From Fusibacillus kribbianus (lineage in GTDB: Bacteria > Bacillota > Clostridia > Lachnospirales > Lachnospiraceae): a stretch of 64,000 bases of DNA. The stretch lies in contig NZ_JASGBQ010000001.1 of assembly GCF_030053595.1 (NCBI RefSeq), positions 124,001 to 188,000 of the forward strand. Reading direction: 5' to 3'. Positions within the stretch are counted from its first letter, which is position 1, and the number at the start of each line of letters is the position of its first letter. The notes below the pieces were generated by a model. It ran no database searches. It was not told the DNA's origin and saw only the letters and a list, made by a program, of their open reading frames with translations. Shown here piece after piece: positions 16,552 to 25,874 of the stretch. The position numbers and the translations under genes are program-made.

Positions 16552-16562
16552 CCCCCCCCCCC
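16552..16562. repeat. Homopolymer run of 11 C (G on the minus strand)
   Basis: Eleven C in a row lie 56 bases upstream of the -35 box of the sugar-operon promoter, in the 438-base gap between the two rpiR genes. The run is next to a short CTCCA/TGGAG stem followed by T-rich sequence on the plus strand. Confidence 0.85.
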
Positions 16563-16665
16563 GAGCATAAAGTAATACTTTGTATCATATTTTATTTATC
16601 CGCTGTCCGCTGTAGCGAGATCCCCGCGGAGTGTTTTGGTTTCATAGGACTCACTTTCCTACGAA

Positions 16666-16714
16666 GCAAAAAGACCGTCTGCAGGGAATCTGACTCATTC
16701 CCTACAAACGGTCT
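16666..16714 (-). terminator. Rho-independent terminator of the intact rpiR gene
   Basis: On the minus strand AGACCGT...AGGGAAT pairs with ATTCCCT...ACGGTCT (a two-part stem) and is followed by TTTTTGC. It lies about 50 bases after the rpiR stop, separating this gene from the sugar operon. Confidence 0.85.
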
Positions 16715-16766
16715 CCACCTCTTTGTTATTTATAATTTCTTTCCGTCTTCTTCCGGCCCTTCTTTT

Positions 16767-17588
16767 TTACAGCTTTGAATCCGACATCAACATCTCTGTT
16801 TTGTCTCCCTTTCCAGACTTTCCGCCTTTCCGTCCGGCAAAATACAGAAGCGCATCTACTACGGCCAGCTCCAGCAGATGGGAGTCACCACCGAAGTCAT
16901 GAAATGGCTGTTCCTTTACGGAGGTACAAAGCAGATGATCTGCCAGCTTTTCAGCTTCCGACTGCGGCGTATTGGTGATCAGGATCGTCGGAATGCCTAG
17001 CTCTTTTGCCAGCTTCATAGCCTGGATCACATGGATTGAGCTTCCCGAATGGCTGATCGCCACAAGTACATCAGCACTGTCTCCAAGTCCCAGGCTCCGC
17101 ATTGCATACTCTGGCATATCCGACATAAAGCTTTTAATCCCGCTTCTCGCAAGACGGTGGGCAAAATCTGCTGCAATCTCTCCCGTATTGCCCCACGCCG
17201 ACATATACACCGTATTGGCCTTCGTAATCAGCCTTGCACAAGTCAGCAAGCTTTCCGTATCGATGCTCCGCGATACATCTGCAATATTCTTGGACAGCAT
17301 ATTAAAAAAGCTCACCGAATCCTGCGGCCCACGTTCTCCATTTACCTCATCTCTGGCCGAAACCTTTCCCAGATCCGAAGCCAGGCTGATCTTCATCTGG
17401 TAAAATCCGCTGTAGCCGATATGACGACACATTCGGATGATCGTAGCATCGCTGGTCCCGCTGGCTTTCGCCAGCTCCGCAATGCTCATATTCACTGCCT
17501 GTCCCTGGTTCTCCAGCACATAATCAGCGACCTTTTTCTCTGCCTGAAACATTTCATTATAAAACTGCCTGATTTTATCAATTGCCAT
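16767..17588 (-). CDS. RpiR-family transcriptional regulator (intact paralogue)
   Basis: About 273 residues: an HTH_6 domain (1-77; ELAKASGTSDATIIRMCRHIGYSGFYQMK) and a SIS domain (about 120-245; MSAWGNTGEIAADFAHRLARSG, VAISHSGSSIHVIQAMKLA) that should sense a sugar phosphate. It is very similar along its length to the interrupted copy at 15.5-16.3 kb and extends past the point where that copy stops. The ATG at 17588 follows GGGAGG. It has its own promoter and terminator, so it is a separate unit and is well placed to control the neighbouring operon now that the first copy is broken. Confidence 0.92.
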   Translation of the reverse strand: MAIDKIRQFYNEMFQAEKKVADYVLENQGQAVNMSIAELAKASGTSDATIIRMCRHIGYSGFYQMKISLASDLGKVSARDEVNGERGPQDSVSFFNMLSKNIADVSRSIDTESLLTCARLITKANTVYMSAWGNTGEIAADFAHRLARSGIKSFMSDMPEYAMRSLGLGDSADVLVAISHSGSSIHVIQAMKLAKELGIPTILITNTPQSEAEKLADHLLCTSVKEQPFHDFGGDSHLLELAVVDALLYFAGRKGGKSGKGDKTEMLMSDSKL

Positions 17589-17624
17589 AGAGCCTCCCAC
17601 TGCACATCACACTTAATACTTAAA

Positions 17625-17653
17625 ATTATAATAGTCTTTGTCCTGTTATGCAA
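17625..17653 (-). promoter_or_regulatory. Sigma-A promoter of the intact rpiR gene
   Basis: Minus-strand TTGCAT and TATAAT with a 17-base spacer, about 35 bases before the chosen ATG. Confidence 0.8.
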
Positions 17654-17729
17654 TCTGATTCTTTCTCACTCATCATTTTTTCTGTTTTTCCCAGTCCGAT
17701 TATCCCATATTTGTCTAAAACGTCAAAAA

Positions 17730-17767
17730 CTGCTGAGCTGTCAGGATCTCTCTCAACAACTCAGCAG
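17730..17767. terminator. Terminator after argD, bidirectional
   Basis: CTGCTGAG and CTCAGCAG form an 8-bp outer stem. TTTTTGACG follows on the minus strand (end of the argD operon) and CCTTTTT on the plus strand. Confidence 0.8.
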
Positions 17768-17789
17768 CCTTTTTCATGTTTTATCTATT

Positions 17790-18980
17790 TTACTTCACTT
17801 CATCCAGGCTTTCTTCCAGCGCCTTGATCATCTCATCCACATGCTCTTTTTTGATCACCAGCGGAGGGACAAACCGGATCACATTGTTTTCAGCGGTGAT
17901 CAGGATCACGCCCCTGCTGATCACTGCCTTGGCAATGGCGGCCGGATTTTCCGTAAACTCCAGGCCCTGGATCAGGCCCTTTCCGCGGTGATCCTTCACC
18001 ATTGAATAGTTTGCCTTTACTTCTTCCAGACGTTCCCAGAGATAAGTGCCCATCTCATTGACATTTTCCAGAATATGTTCCTCCTCAAAAAGATCAAACA
18101 CCTTGCTGGCTGCCGCACATACCAGCGGATTTCCGCCGTAGGTGCTGCCATGATCGCCGGGAACCAGAACTGCGGCCTTCTCATTTGTCACAAAGGCTCC
18201 GATGGGAAGTCCGTTTCCGAGCGCCTTTGCCACAGTCATCACATCAGGCTTTACGCCTGCATATTCACTGGCGAACATCTTGCCGCTGCGGCCCATGCCG
18301 CACTGGATTTCATCGAAGATCAGGAGCATGTCATGCTCGTCGCAAAGGGCCCGTACACCCTTTAAGAACTTCGGATCGGCCGGATAAATCCCGCCCTCGC
18401 CCTGGATCGGCTCCAGAATAATGGCGCAGGTCTTCTCATTGATCAGTGCCTTCACACTGTCCAGATCGTTGTAATCAGCAAACTTGATTCCGCCGATCAG
18501 TGGACGGAAATCCTCCTGATAATGGGGATTTCCCGTCACGGAAAGGGCGCCCATGCTCCGTCCGTGGAATGAATGGTTCATGGCAATGATCTCATGATCC
18601 GTTTTCCCGTCTTTTTTAATGGCATATTTTCTGGCGGTCTTGATAGCGCCCTCAATGGCCTCGGTACCGCTGTTGGTAAAGAATACCCGGTTCAGTCCGG
18701 TTGCCTTCACCAGCTTTTCTGCTGCCTCAATGGCAGGAACGTTATAATACAGGTTGGATGTGTGGACCAGCTTGTCCACCTGTGCCTTCACGGCATTGTC
18801 AAACTTCTCGTTATGATAGCCCAGGCCGAATACGGCGATTCCTGCCGCAAAATCCAGATATTTCTTTCCCTCCACATCATAGAGGTAAACACCCTCGCCA
18901 TGATCAAACACGATCGGTGTCCGGTTGTAGGTATGTAAAAGTACCTGTTCGCCACGGTCTATATATTCCTTAGACTTCAT
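17790..18980 (-). CDS. argD: Acetylornithine aminotransferase
   Basis: A 396-residue class III PLP aminotransferase that converts N-acetylglutamate semialdehyde and glutamate into N-acetylornithine. Seen are [14 protein letters not shown], the PLP-contacting [14 protein letters not shown] and the Schiff-base Lys in [15 protein letters not shown]. It overlaps the argB stop by 11 bases, which together with its place at the end of the arg operon makes ArgD far likelier than other ornithine or GABA aminotransferases. A bidirectional terminator lies right after it. Confidence 0.95.
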   Translation of the reverse strand: MKSKEYIDRGEQVLLHTYNRTPIVFDHGEGVYLYDVEGKKYLDFAAGIAVFGLGYHNEKFDNAVKAQVDKLVHTSNLYYNVPAIEAAEKLVKATGLNRVFFTNSGTEAIEGAIKTARKYAIKKDGKTDHEIIAMNHSFHGRSMGALSVTGNPHYQEDFRPLIGGIKFADYNDLDSVKALINEKTCAIILEPIQGEGGIYPADPKFLKGVRALCDEHDMLLIFDEIQCGMGRSGKMFASEYAGVKPDVMTVAKALGNGLPIGAFVTNEKAAVLVPGDHGSTYGGNPLVCAAASKVFDLFEEEHILENVNEMGTYLWERLEEVKANYSMVKDHRGKGLIQGLEFTENPAAIAKAVISRGVILITAENNVIRFVPPLVIKKEHVDEMIKALEESLDEVK

Positions 18981-19866
18981 GATAATAACGCTCCTCTCCG
19001 CTCTTTAAAATCGCTGTTCCGATACCCTTGTTGGTAAAGATTTCCAGAAGCAGGCAGTGTGGAATCCGTCCGTCCAGGATATGGACTCTGGAAACTCCCT
19101 CCTGCAGCGCATCAATGCAGTTCTTCAGCTTGGGAAGCATACCGCCGCCGGCATTGCCTTCGGCAATAAACTTCTCCGCGTCCTCCAATGTCAGCTCCGA
19201 AATCAGGCTGGACTTGTCATTGAAGTCCCGGTAAACGCCCTCCACATCCGTTAAGAACGCCAGCTTCTCGGCCTTGACCGCCTTGGCAATGGCACAGGCC
19301 GCATCATCGGCATTGATATTATAGCTGTCAAAATTATCATCATATCCGATGGGACACACAATGGGAAGGAAATCCTTCTCCAGAAGATCAAATAAAAGCT
19401 CCGGATTCACCTTTTTAATGTTTCCCACATAGCCGATATCCTGTCCGTCGGAAAGCTTCTTCTCCACGTTCAGCAGGCCGCCATCCTTGCCGCTGATTCC
19501 GACCGCCTTCACACCAAGCTCCTGAACCAGCTGCACCAGGCTCTTATTTACACGGTTTAAAACCATCTCCGCCAGCTCCATGGTCGGCTCATCTGTTACG
19601 CGGAGTCCGTTGACAAATCTCGGCTCCATGCCGATCTTCTTGACCCAGGAGCTAATCTCCTTGCCGCCGCCGTGAACGATGATGGGCTTAAAGCCGACCA
19701 GCTTTAACAGAACCACATCCTTGATGACATTCATCTTCAGTTTTTCATCCACCATAGCGCTTCCGCCGTACTTGACAACGATGATCTTGCGGTTAAACCG
19801 CTGGATATAAGGAAGTGCCTCGATAAGCACCTCCGCCTTGTGCATGATCAGTGAATCCATTTCCAT
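18970..19866 (-). CDS. argB: Acetylglutamate kinase
   Basis: A 298-residue amino-acid kinase, phosphorylating N-acetylglutamate, the second step of arginine synthesis. Visible are [26 protein letters not shown], the substrate segment [13 protein letters not shown] and [10 protein letters not shown]. The N-terminal helix (about 25 residues before the first strand) is of the kind linked to arginine-sensitive hexameric enzymes, so feedback inhibition is likely but not proven. AAAGGA precedes the ATG. It is translationally coupled to argD. Confidence 0.95.
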   Translation of the reverse strand: MEMDSLIMHKAEVLIEALPYIQRFNRKIIVVKYGGSAMVDEKLKMNVIKDVVLLKLVGFKPIIVHGGGKEISSWVKKIGMEPRFVNGLRVTDEPTMELAEMVLNRVNKSLVQLVQELGVKAVGISGKDGGLLNVEKKLSDGQDIGYVGNIKKVNPELLFDLLEKDFLPIVCPIGYDDNFDSYNINADDAACAIAKAVKAEKLAFLTDVEGVYRDFNDKSSLISELTLEDAEKFIAEGNAGGGMLPKLKNCIDALQEGVSRVHILDGRIPHCLLLEIFTNKGIGTAILKSGEERYYHEV

Positions 19867-19937
19867 TTCTTTTTATCCTTTCCGGTCGTTCCCGGCGTTT
19901 TCTTTTCTCTTTCCTGTAAAGCCGGCGGCTCCGTGCT

Positions 19938-21308
19938 TTACAGTACAAACTTTGCAAGATATCCCCACACAAAGATGAAGAGTACGATCAGCGGCAGGAT
20001 ATACTTACAGTACACCCGCAGCCAGCCGGGGAACTTGATTCCTATTCCTTCGTTTGCTTCTGCCTGGAACTTTTTCCAGCCCCAGCCGTATCTGGTCACG
20101 CAGAACAGCAGATACACCAGGCTGCCCAGAGGCAGAAGATTGTTGCTTACGATAAAATCCTCCAGATCCAGCACGTTGCTGCCGGCTCCCAGGGGCATAA
20201 AGCCGCTCCAGAGGTTGAAGCCCAGCACGCAGGGCACGGACAGCACGATGATGGCGATCATATTTACAAGAACTGCCTTCTTTCTCGTGCATCCCGTCAG
20301 ATCCACCGCAAATGAAATAATATTTTCAAATACCGCAATGACCGTGGAGGCTGCGGCAAAAAACATGAAAACAAAGAAGAGTGTGCCCCAGAGCTGTCCC
20401 AAAGGCATGGCGTTAAATACATTAGGCAGGGTCACAAAGATCAAGCTGGGGCCTTCTCCCGGATCCACACCGTAGGCAAAGCAGGCCGGGAAGATAATCA
20501 GTCCGGCAACCAGTGCCACAAAGGTATCCAGTGCCATGATGCTCACTGCCTCACCGGTCAGTCTGCGCTCTTTTCCAATATAGCTTCCAAAGATCGCAAG
20601 GGCTCCGATTCCCAGGCTCAGCGTAAAGAATGACTGACCCATGGCCGCATACAGCACATTCCAGATCCCGTTTTCCTGTACCTTGGAAAAATCAGGAAGC
20701 AGATAAAATTTCAGACCCTCGCCGGCTCCCTTTAAGGCAACCGAATTGACTGCCAGAATCAGCATCATAAACAGCAGGCAGATCATCATGACCTTTGTGA
20801 TCCGCTCCACGCCCTTCTGAAGTCCCATGGCGCAGACACCGAAGCACAGTACCACCACGATCACCATAAACAGGGTCATCACGCCGGGATTCTGGGTCAT
20901 GGCACCGAAAGCCGTTCCAATCTCTTCTGCATTAAGACCGTTGAACTTTCCTGCTGCCATTTTTACCATATAATACAGCATCCAGCCGGCGATGGTGGTG
21001 TAGAACATCATCAGCAGATAGTTTCCTGCGATTCCGAACCACTTATATACATGCCATTTGGAGCCCTTCGGCTCCAGTGTGTCAAAGGACCTCGCCAGAC
21101 TTTTCTGGCTTGCCCGGCCGACCGCCAGCTCTGCCACCATGATGGGCATTCCCAGGATCAGCAGGAAGAAAATATAGAACAGAACAAAGGCCGCTCCGCC
21201 ATATTTTCCGGTGATGTAGGGAAATCTCCATACATTTCCCAGGCCGATGGCACAGCCTGCGGAGATCAGGATAAATCCCAGTCTTGAAGAAAATTTTTCT
21301 CGGTTCAT
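19938..21308 (-). CDS. Sodium:neurotransmitter symporter (NSS/SNF) family transporter
   Basis: A 456-residue membrane protein with about 11-12 helices. Helix 1 carries the family signature SAGCAIGLGNVWRFPYITGKYGG, including the Na+- and substrate-binding unwound region, and GPSLIFVTLP is the helix 6 region. Bacterial relatives (LeuT, MhsT, TnaT) bring in amino acids with Na+. The gene lies between argJ and argB on the same strand with gaps of 62 and 71 bases, so it probably belongs to the arginine operon; its substrate may be an amino acid linked to the pathway, but the family is too broad to say which. Confidence 0.92.
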   Translation of the reverse strand: MNREKFSSRLGFILISAGCAIGLGNVWRFPYITGKYGGAAFVLFYIFFLLILGMPIMVAELAVGRASQKSLARSFDTLEPKGSKWHVYKWFGIAGNYLLMMFYTTIAGWMLYYMVKMAAGKFNGLNAEEIGTAFGAMTQNPGVMTLFMVIVVVLCFGVCAMGLQKGVERITKVMMICLLFMMLILAVNSVALKGAGEGLKFYLLPDFSKVQENGIWNVLYAAMGQSFFTLSLGIGALAIFGSYIGKERRLTGEAVSIMALDTFVALVAGLIIFPACFAYGVDPGEGPSLIFVTLPNVFNAMPLGQLWGTLFFVFMFFAAASTVIAVFENIISFAVDLTGCTRKKAVLVNMIAIIVLSVPCVLGFNLWSGFMPLGAGSNVLDLEDFIVSNNLLPLGSLVYLLFCVTRYGWGWKKFQAEANEGIGIKFPGWLRVYCKYILPLIVLFIFVWGYLAKFVL

Positions 21309-21370
21309 ACTTACAAACCCCTTTCAAAATACTGTCCAACAGTATAACACAAAGGGCTTCGTTTTGTCTA

Positions 21371-22594
21371 TCAGGAACGATAATCCGCGTTGATCTTTAC
21401 ATAATCATAGGTCAGATCGCAGCCCCATGCCGTGGCTCCGGCACTGCCCATCTTCATATCGGCAATGGCTGTAACCGCTTCCTCAGAAAGGATCTTTGTG
21501 GCCTCCTCCTCACTGTATCCGGTAGAAACGCCGTTCTCCACGATCTTCAGCTTTCCGGCAGCGCTCTCGAACCAGATATCTACCTTCTCCGGGTCAAACT
21601 TCACACCGGAGTAGCCCAGTGCACAGAGGATCCGTCCCCAGTTTGCATCATGACCGTAAATAGCTGCCTTCGTCAGACTGGAGGTTACCACCGACTTGGC
21701 AAGGATCTTTGCATTTTCCTTTGTATCGGCACCCAGTACCTTAACCTCAAAGAGGCAGGTCGCACCCTCACCGTCTCCGGCGATCTTCTTGGAAAGCTCC
21801 GTCATAACCTCATGGAGTACCGCACAGAACTCCCTGTAATCCTCGTCTGCTTCGGTGATCTCTTTATTTCCGGCCAGGCCGTTTGCCATTAAGAGCACAC
21901 TGTCATTGGTAGAAGTATCTCCGTCCACGGAAATCATGTTGAAGGTATCCTCCACATCATCGCTCAGTGCCTTCTGGAGCATGTCATGGGAAATGGCTGC
22001 GTCTGTCATGACGAAGCAGAGCATGGTTGCCATATTGGGATGGATCATGCCGGAGCCCTTGCACATGCCGGCCACAGTCACCGTTTTTCCGCCCAGCACC
22101 GTCTCAAAAGCCACTTCCTTTGGCTTCGTATCCGTGGTCATAATGGCCTCTGCCGCCAGATGGGCATCCTCTCTGCTGCTTCCGAGGAGCGGAGCCAGCT
22201 TTCCGATTCCGCTCCCTATGATATCCATGGGAAGCTGCGCACCGATAACTCCGGTGGAAGCCACCAGAACCGCATCGCCGGGCACACCGAGAACCTTTCC
22301 GGCCTCTGCCGCCATCTCCTTACAGCAGTTGTATCCCTCGATTCCCGTGCAGGCGTTTGCCACACCGCTGTTGACCACAACGGCCTGTGCAAACTCACTT
22401 TCATATACCACCTCATGATCCCATTTTACGGGAGCTGCCTTCACCACATTCGTGGTAAACACACCGGCCGCCCTGCAGGGAACCTCGCTGTATACCATGG
22501 CCATGTCCTTCTTACCGCCTTTTTTGATCCCGGCATAAAGACCGGCCGCTTTAAATCCCTTCGGCGCTGTCACGCCGCCGTCAATTTTCTTCAT
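21371..22594 (-). CDS. argJ: Bifunctional glutamate N-acetyltransferase / ornithine acetyltransferase
   Basis: A 407-residue ArgJ. It moves the acetyl group from acetylornithine back to glutamate and may also make acetylglutamate from acetyl-CoA. The self-cleavage site is seen at KGSGMIHPNMATML, where the Thr of ATML becomes the nucleophile of the beta chain. The C-terminal SAGATAWGCDLTYDYVKINADYRS is typical. It starts 28 bases after argC. No argA or argE is seen, in keeping with a cyclic acetyl pathway. Confidence 0.95.
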   Translation of the reverse strand: MKKIDGGVTAPKGFKAAGLYAGIKKGGKKDMAMVYSEVPCRAAGVFTTNVVKAAPVKWDHEVVYESEFAQAVVVNSGVANACTGIEGYNCCKEMAAEAGKVLGVPGDAVLVASTGVIGAQLPMDIIGSGIGKLAPLLGSSREDAHLAAEAIMTTDTKPKEVAFETVLGGKTVTVAGMCKGSGMIHPNMATMLCFVMTDAAISHDMLQKALSDDVEDTFNMISVDGDTSTNDSVLLMANGLAGNKEITEADEDYREFCAVLHEVMTELSKKIAGDGEGATCLFEVKVLGADTKENAKILAKSVVTSSLTKAAIYGHDANWGRILCALGYSGVKFDPEKVDIWFESAAGKLKIVENGVSTGYSEEEATKILSEEAVTAIADMKMGSAGATAWGCDLTYDYVKINADYRS

Positions 22595-22622
22595 ACTGTA
22601 TGATCCTCCTTTTGATTCTGCG

Positions 22623-23663
22623 TTACGGGAACATGGGAACCTGTGTCAGTCCCATATTCTCTTTTAATCCAAACAGCAGGTTCATGTTCTGTACTGCCTG
22701 TCCTGCTGCCCCCTTTACCAGGTTATCCAGTGCACCGATGGCAATGATCCGCCCTGTCCGCTCATCGATCTTGAAGCCGATATCCACAAAGTTGCTGCCC
22801 TCAACCCATCTGGTCTCCGGATAAACACCCTCCGGCAGCACTCTCACAAAGAACTCATTCTCATAATACTTATCATAAGCTGCCTTAACCTCTTCCCAGG
22901 TCACATGCGTTTTCAGATTTGCATAGGTGGTTGCCAGAATTCCGCGGTTCATGGGAACCAGGTGCGGAGTAAAGTTCAAAAGCACTGGCTGTCCGCAGGC
23001 ATAGCCAAGCTGCTCTTCGATCTCCGGCGTATGTCTGTGGCTTGCCACGCCGTAAGCCTTCATGCTTTCATTGACCTCACAGAACAGGTTCGGAACCTTA
23101 GCTCCTCTTCCTGCGCCGGAGGTTCCGGACTTTGCATCAATTATAATAGAAGAAACATCCACCAGTCCCTCTTTTACCAGCGGGTAAAGAGTCAGGATCG
23201 AGCAGGTGGTGTAGCAGCCGGGATTGGCCACCAGTCTTGCTTTCTTCACGTCCTCCCGGTTGATCTCACAGAGCCCGTAAACCGCTTCCGGAATGTACTG
23301 GGGACTTTTATGCTCCAGACCGTACCACTTTTCATATACCGCCACATCCTTGATCCGAAAATCCGCGCTCAGATCCACGATCTTTGTCTCAGACAGGATC
23401 CCGTCATTGACAAGGGAAGCACATAAGCCCTGGGGAGTCGCCGTAAAGATCACGTCGGCCTCCTTTGCCAGCTCTTCCATATTATCATCGAGGCACTGGG
23501 CATCCACCATCCGAAACATGTTTCTGTATATGGACGAATACTCCTGTCCCACATAGCTTCTGGAGCCATACCATACGATTTCTGCCTCCGGGTGTCCCAG
23601 AAGGAGTCTCGCCAGCTCTGCACCGGCATATCCGGTCGAGCCGATAATTCCTGCTTTAATCAT
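22623..23663 (-). CDS. argC: N-acetyl-gamma-glutamyl-phosphate reductase
   Basis: A 346-residue NADPH-dependent reductase, the third arginine step. The N-terminal nucleotide loop is GIIGSTGYAGAELARLLLGHP and the active-site Cys is in NPGCYTTCSI. The HRHTPEIEEQLG block is also present. It is the first gene of the arg operon; the promoter and ARG-box-like sites are just upstream, opposite argG. Confidence 0.96.
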   Translation of the reverse strand: MIKAGIIGSTGYAGAELARLLLGHPEAEIVWYGSRSYVGQEYSSIYRNMFRMVDAQCLDDNMEELAKEADVIFTATPQGLCASLVNDGILSETKIVDLSADFRIKDVAVYEKWYGLEHKSPQYIPEAVYGLCEINREDVKKARLVANPGCYTTCSILTLYPLVKEGLVDVSSIIIDAKSGTSGAGRGAKVPNLFCEVNESMKAYGVASHRHTPEIEEQLGYACGQPVLLNFTPHLVPMNRGILATTYANLKTHVTWEEVKAAYDKYYENEFFVRVLPEGVYPETRWVEGSNFVDIGFKIDERTGRIIAIGALDNLVKGAAGQAVQNMNLLFGLKENMGLTQVPMFP

Positions 23664-23753
23664 TTCTGTATTCCTTTCTGTTATTTTTATGCGGTCCTCC
23701 GCGTAAATTTCTCTGGTTCCGGCTATTCCTCATTCCGCCGGTAACAATTTATA

Positions 23754-23782
23754 ATTATACATTATCATTGTATAATATGCAA
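23754..23782 (-). promoter_or_regulatory. argC operon promoter with overlapping ARG-box-like palindromes
   Basis: Minus-strand TTGCAT and TATAAT have a 17-base spacer. Inside it lies the inverted repeat ATTATACA-7-TGTATAAT, and TTGTATAATATGCAA reads as a 15-base near-palindrome like an ArgR box (TG-AT...AT-CA pattern, centre one base short). ArgR with arginine would block this promoter. Promoter confidence is high; the operator call is inference. Confidence 0.7.
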
Positions 23783-23809
23783 CAACTTTTTTATTTTTTA
23801 AATTTGGGG

Positions 23810-23838
23810 TTGCATTTTTTTACAATCTGTTGTATATT
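23810..23838 (+). promoter_or_regulatory. argG promoter
   Basis: TTGCAT and TATATT are separated by 17 bases. The -35 region (TTGCATTTTTTTACAA) is again an imperfect ARG-box-like palindrome. The leader to the argG ATG would be about 65 bases. Confidence 0.65.
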
Positions 23839-23910
23839 TATTCCTGCGACACAGCGAGAGCGTGTATAACTGAAAAGAAAACATATAAGCGTTACGAGGA
23901 GGATATTATC

Positions 23911-25131
23911 ATGAAAGAAAAAGTTATTCTTGCATATTCCGGCGGTCTGGATACATCGGTGCTGATTCCCTGGCTGAAGGAAAACTATGATTATGAAGTG
24001 ATCTGCGTATGCATCGACGTAGGGCAGGGCAATGAGCTGGACGGTCTGGAGGAGCGTGCTCTTTCCACCGGCGCTTCCAAGCTTTATATCGAGCATGTGG
24101 TGGATGAATTCTGTGATGACTACATTCTTCCCTGCATCAAGGCAGGCGCTGTATACGAGCACAAATACATGCTGGGCACTGCCATGGCACGTCCTCTGAT
24201 CGCCAAGATCCTGGTGGACATTGCCAAGAAGGAAGGCGCTGTTGCCATCTGCCACGGTGCTACCGGAAAGGGCAACGATCAGGTTCGTTTCGAGCTGGGC
24301 ATCAAGGCACTTGCTCCCCATCTGAAGATCATTGCTCCCTGGCGAATCTGGGATATGAAATCCCGTGAGGATGAGCTGCGTTACTGTGAAGAGCACGGCA
24401 TCAAGCTCCCCTTCAAGGCTGACAACAGCTACAGCCGCGACCGCAACCTGTGGCATATCAGCCACGAGGGCCTGGAGCTTGAAGATCCCGCCTGCGCTCC
24501 CAACTACGATCATATGCTGGTTCTCGGCCAGACTCCGGAGAAAGCTCCCGATGAGGGCGAAACCGTTTCCATCACCTTCCAGGCAGGTACTCCCGTTGCA
24601 CTGAACGGCAAGGAAATGAAGCTGTCCGAGATCATCACCGAATTGAATGCCCTGGGCGGCAAGCACGGCATCGGCATCGTCGATATCGTGGAGAACCGTA
24701 TGGTGGGCATGAAATCCCGCGGTGTCTATGAGACTCCCGGAGGAACCATCCTGATGGCAGCTCATGATCAGCTGGAGGAGCTGATCCTCGACAAGGAAAC
24801 TCTGGCCATGAAGAAGGATGTGGGCAATAAATTTGCAGATCTGGTTTATTCTGCAAAATGGTTCTCCCCTCTTCGGGAAGCCTGCCAGGCTTTTGTGGAA
24901 TCCACTCAGACCTATGTGACCGGCGAGTGCAGGATGAAGCTCTACAAGGGCAACATCATCAAGCAGGGAACCACCTCTCCCTACTCCATGTACAATGAGA
25001 GCATTGCTTCCTTCACCACCGGAGATCTCTACGATCACCACGATGCAGAAGGCTTTATCAACCTGTACGGCCTCTCCACCATGGTTCGCGCCATGAAAAT
25101 GGAAGAGATTGCAAAGAACGAAAACAAATAA
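23911..25131 (+). CDS. argG: Argininosuccinate synthase
   Basis: A 406-residue enzyme joining citrulline and aspartate with ATP. The N-terminal PP-motif [11 protein letters not shown] binds ATP, and [15 protein letters not shown] and the SPYSMYNES block complete the active site. The ATG at 23911 follows AGGAGG; the upstream part of the frame is leader. It is transcribed away from argC from a shared 247-base control region. No argH follows, so argininosuccinate lyase must be elsewhere. A long hairpin terminator follows. Confidence 0.97.
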   Translation: MKEKVILAYSGGLDTSVLIPWLKENYDYEVICVCIDVGQGNELDGLEERALSTGASKLYIEHVVDEFCDDYILPCIKAGAVYEHKYMLGTAMARPLIAKILVDIAKKEGAVAICHGATGKGNDQVRFELGIKALAPHLKIIAPWRIWDMKSREDELRYCEEHGIKLPFKADNSYSRDRNLWHISHEGLELEDPACAPNYDHMLVLGQTPEKAPDEGETVSITFQAGTPVALNGKEMKLSEIITELNALGGKHGIGIVDIVENRMVGMKSRGVYETPGGTILMAAHDQLEELILDKETLAMKKDVGNKFADLVYSAKWFSPLREACQAFVESTQTYVTGECRMKLYKGNIIKQGTTSPYSMYNESIASFTTGDLYDHHDAEGFINLYGLSTMVRAMKMEEIAKNENK

Positions 25132-25147
25132 TTCTTTCACAAAAACC

Positions 25148-25208
25148 GGCCACGGTATCTGGCTCAGAGAAGCTTACAAGCCCTACTCTGATGCAAAATA
25201 CCGTGGCC
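25148..25208. terminator. Bidirectional terminator between argG and the flavodoxin-like gene
   Basis: GGCCACGGTAT and ATACCGTGGCC form an 11-bp outer stem, with an inner TCAGAG/CTCTGA stem. On the minus strand GGTTTTTG follows; on the plus strand TTCTTATTATTA. Confidence 0.8.
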
Positions 25209-25221
25209 TTCTTATTATTAC

Positions 25222-25845
25222 TCAACGAATGAAATTTGTCCGCTTCTGAGGCTCCATAGGCGGAGGATTGATGCCCACCTGTTTTCCTGCCTCAATACAG
25301 CGAAGCAGCCATGCCATATTCTTTGCGAGGGTCTCCATGATCTGCATTCCCTCCTCATCCTTCACCGCATCCTCGGCTCCGTTTCCGTGAACCATGTTCC
25401 AATACTGGGACGCCACGATGGGCATACAGGTGATCGTCATGTACTTATTCAGCTGATCCACGGTAACCGTAGTTCCTGCTCTTCTTGCACATGCCACAGC
25501 CGCTGCCGGTTTATAACGGAACAGCTCGCTTCCTGCGTAGAAGGCTCTGTCCATAAAGGCGGTCATCAGGCCGGAGGCTGAAGCATAATGGACCGGCGTG
25601 CCGAAGATAAAGCCGTCAGCAGTCTCCGCCTTTTCCAGTGCCCGGTTCACTGCATCATCAAAGACACAGCGGTTATTCCCCTTCTTCTTGCAGACACGGC
25701 AGTCGATGCAGGTGGTTTCCAGTTTTCCCACATGGAAGATCTCGGCCTCAATACCGAGGCCTTCCAGCGTATCGGCTGCTTTCTTTAATGCCGTATAAGT
25801 TGTGCCCTGCTCATGAGGACTTCCGTTGATCAAAAGTACCTTCAT
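25222..25845 (-). CDS. NADPH-dependent FMN reductase/flavodoxin-like protein (copy 1)
   Basis: A 207-residue flavodoxin-fold protein. The FMN phosphate loop is LINGSPHEQGTTYTAL at the N-terminus, followed by two Cys pairs (CIDCRVCKKKGNNRC) in the region where iron-sulfur flavoproteins bind a cluster or where NADPH:FMN reductases have a redox Cys, and the flavin-contact stretch GTPVHYASASG. The ATG at 25845 follows GGGAGG. It is 29 bases after typA, so it may be co-transcribed. A paralogue lies at 60.5-61.1 kb; both end with FTNFIR. Substrate unknown. Confidence 0.88.
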   Translation of the reverse strand: MKVLLINGSPHEQGTTYTALKKAADTLEGLGIEAEIFHVGKLETTCIDCRVCKKKGNNRCVFDDAVNRALEKAETADGFIFGTPVHYASASGLMTAFMDRAFYAGSELFRYKPAAAVACARRAGTTVTVDQLNKYMTITCMPIVASQYWNMVHGNGAEDAVKDEEGMQIMETLAKNMAWLLRCIEAGKQVGINPPPMEPQKRTNFIR

Positions 25846-25874
25846 TTTTATACCTCCCACACAAACATGCTCAA

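Noticed and set aside
16501-16552. Plus-strand terminator-like stem with T-run before the C tract
   Set aside because: The stem is only five base pairs and no plus-strand gene precedes it.
23791-25140. Long open frame on the minus strand through argG
   Set aside because: It mirrors argG exactly; argG has a ribosome-binding site, a promoter and full family motifs, while the opposite frame has none.
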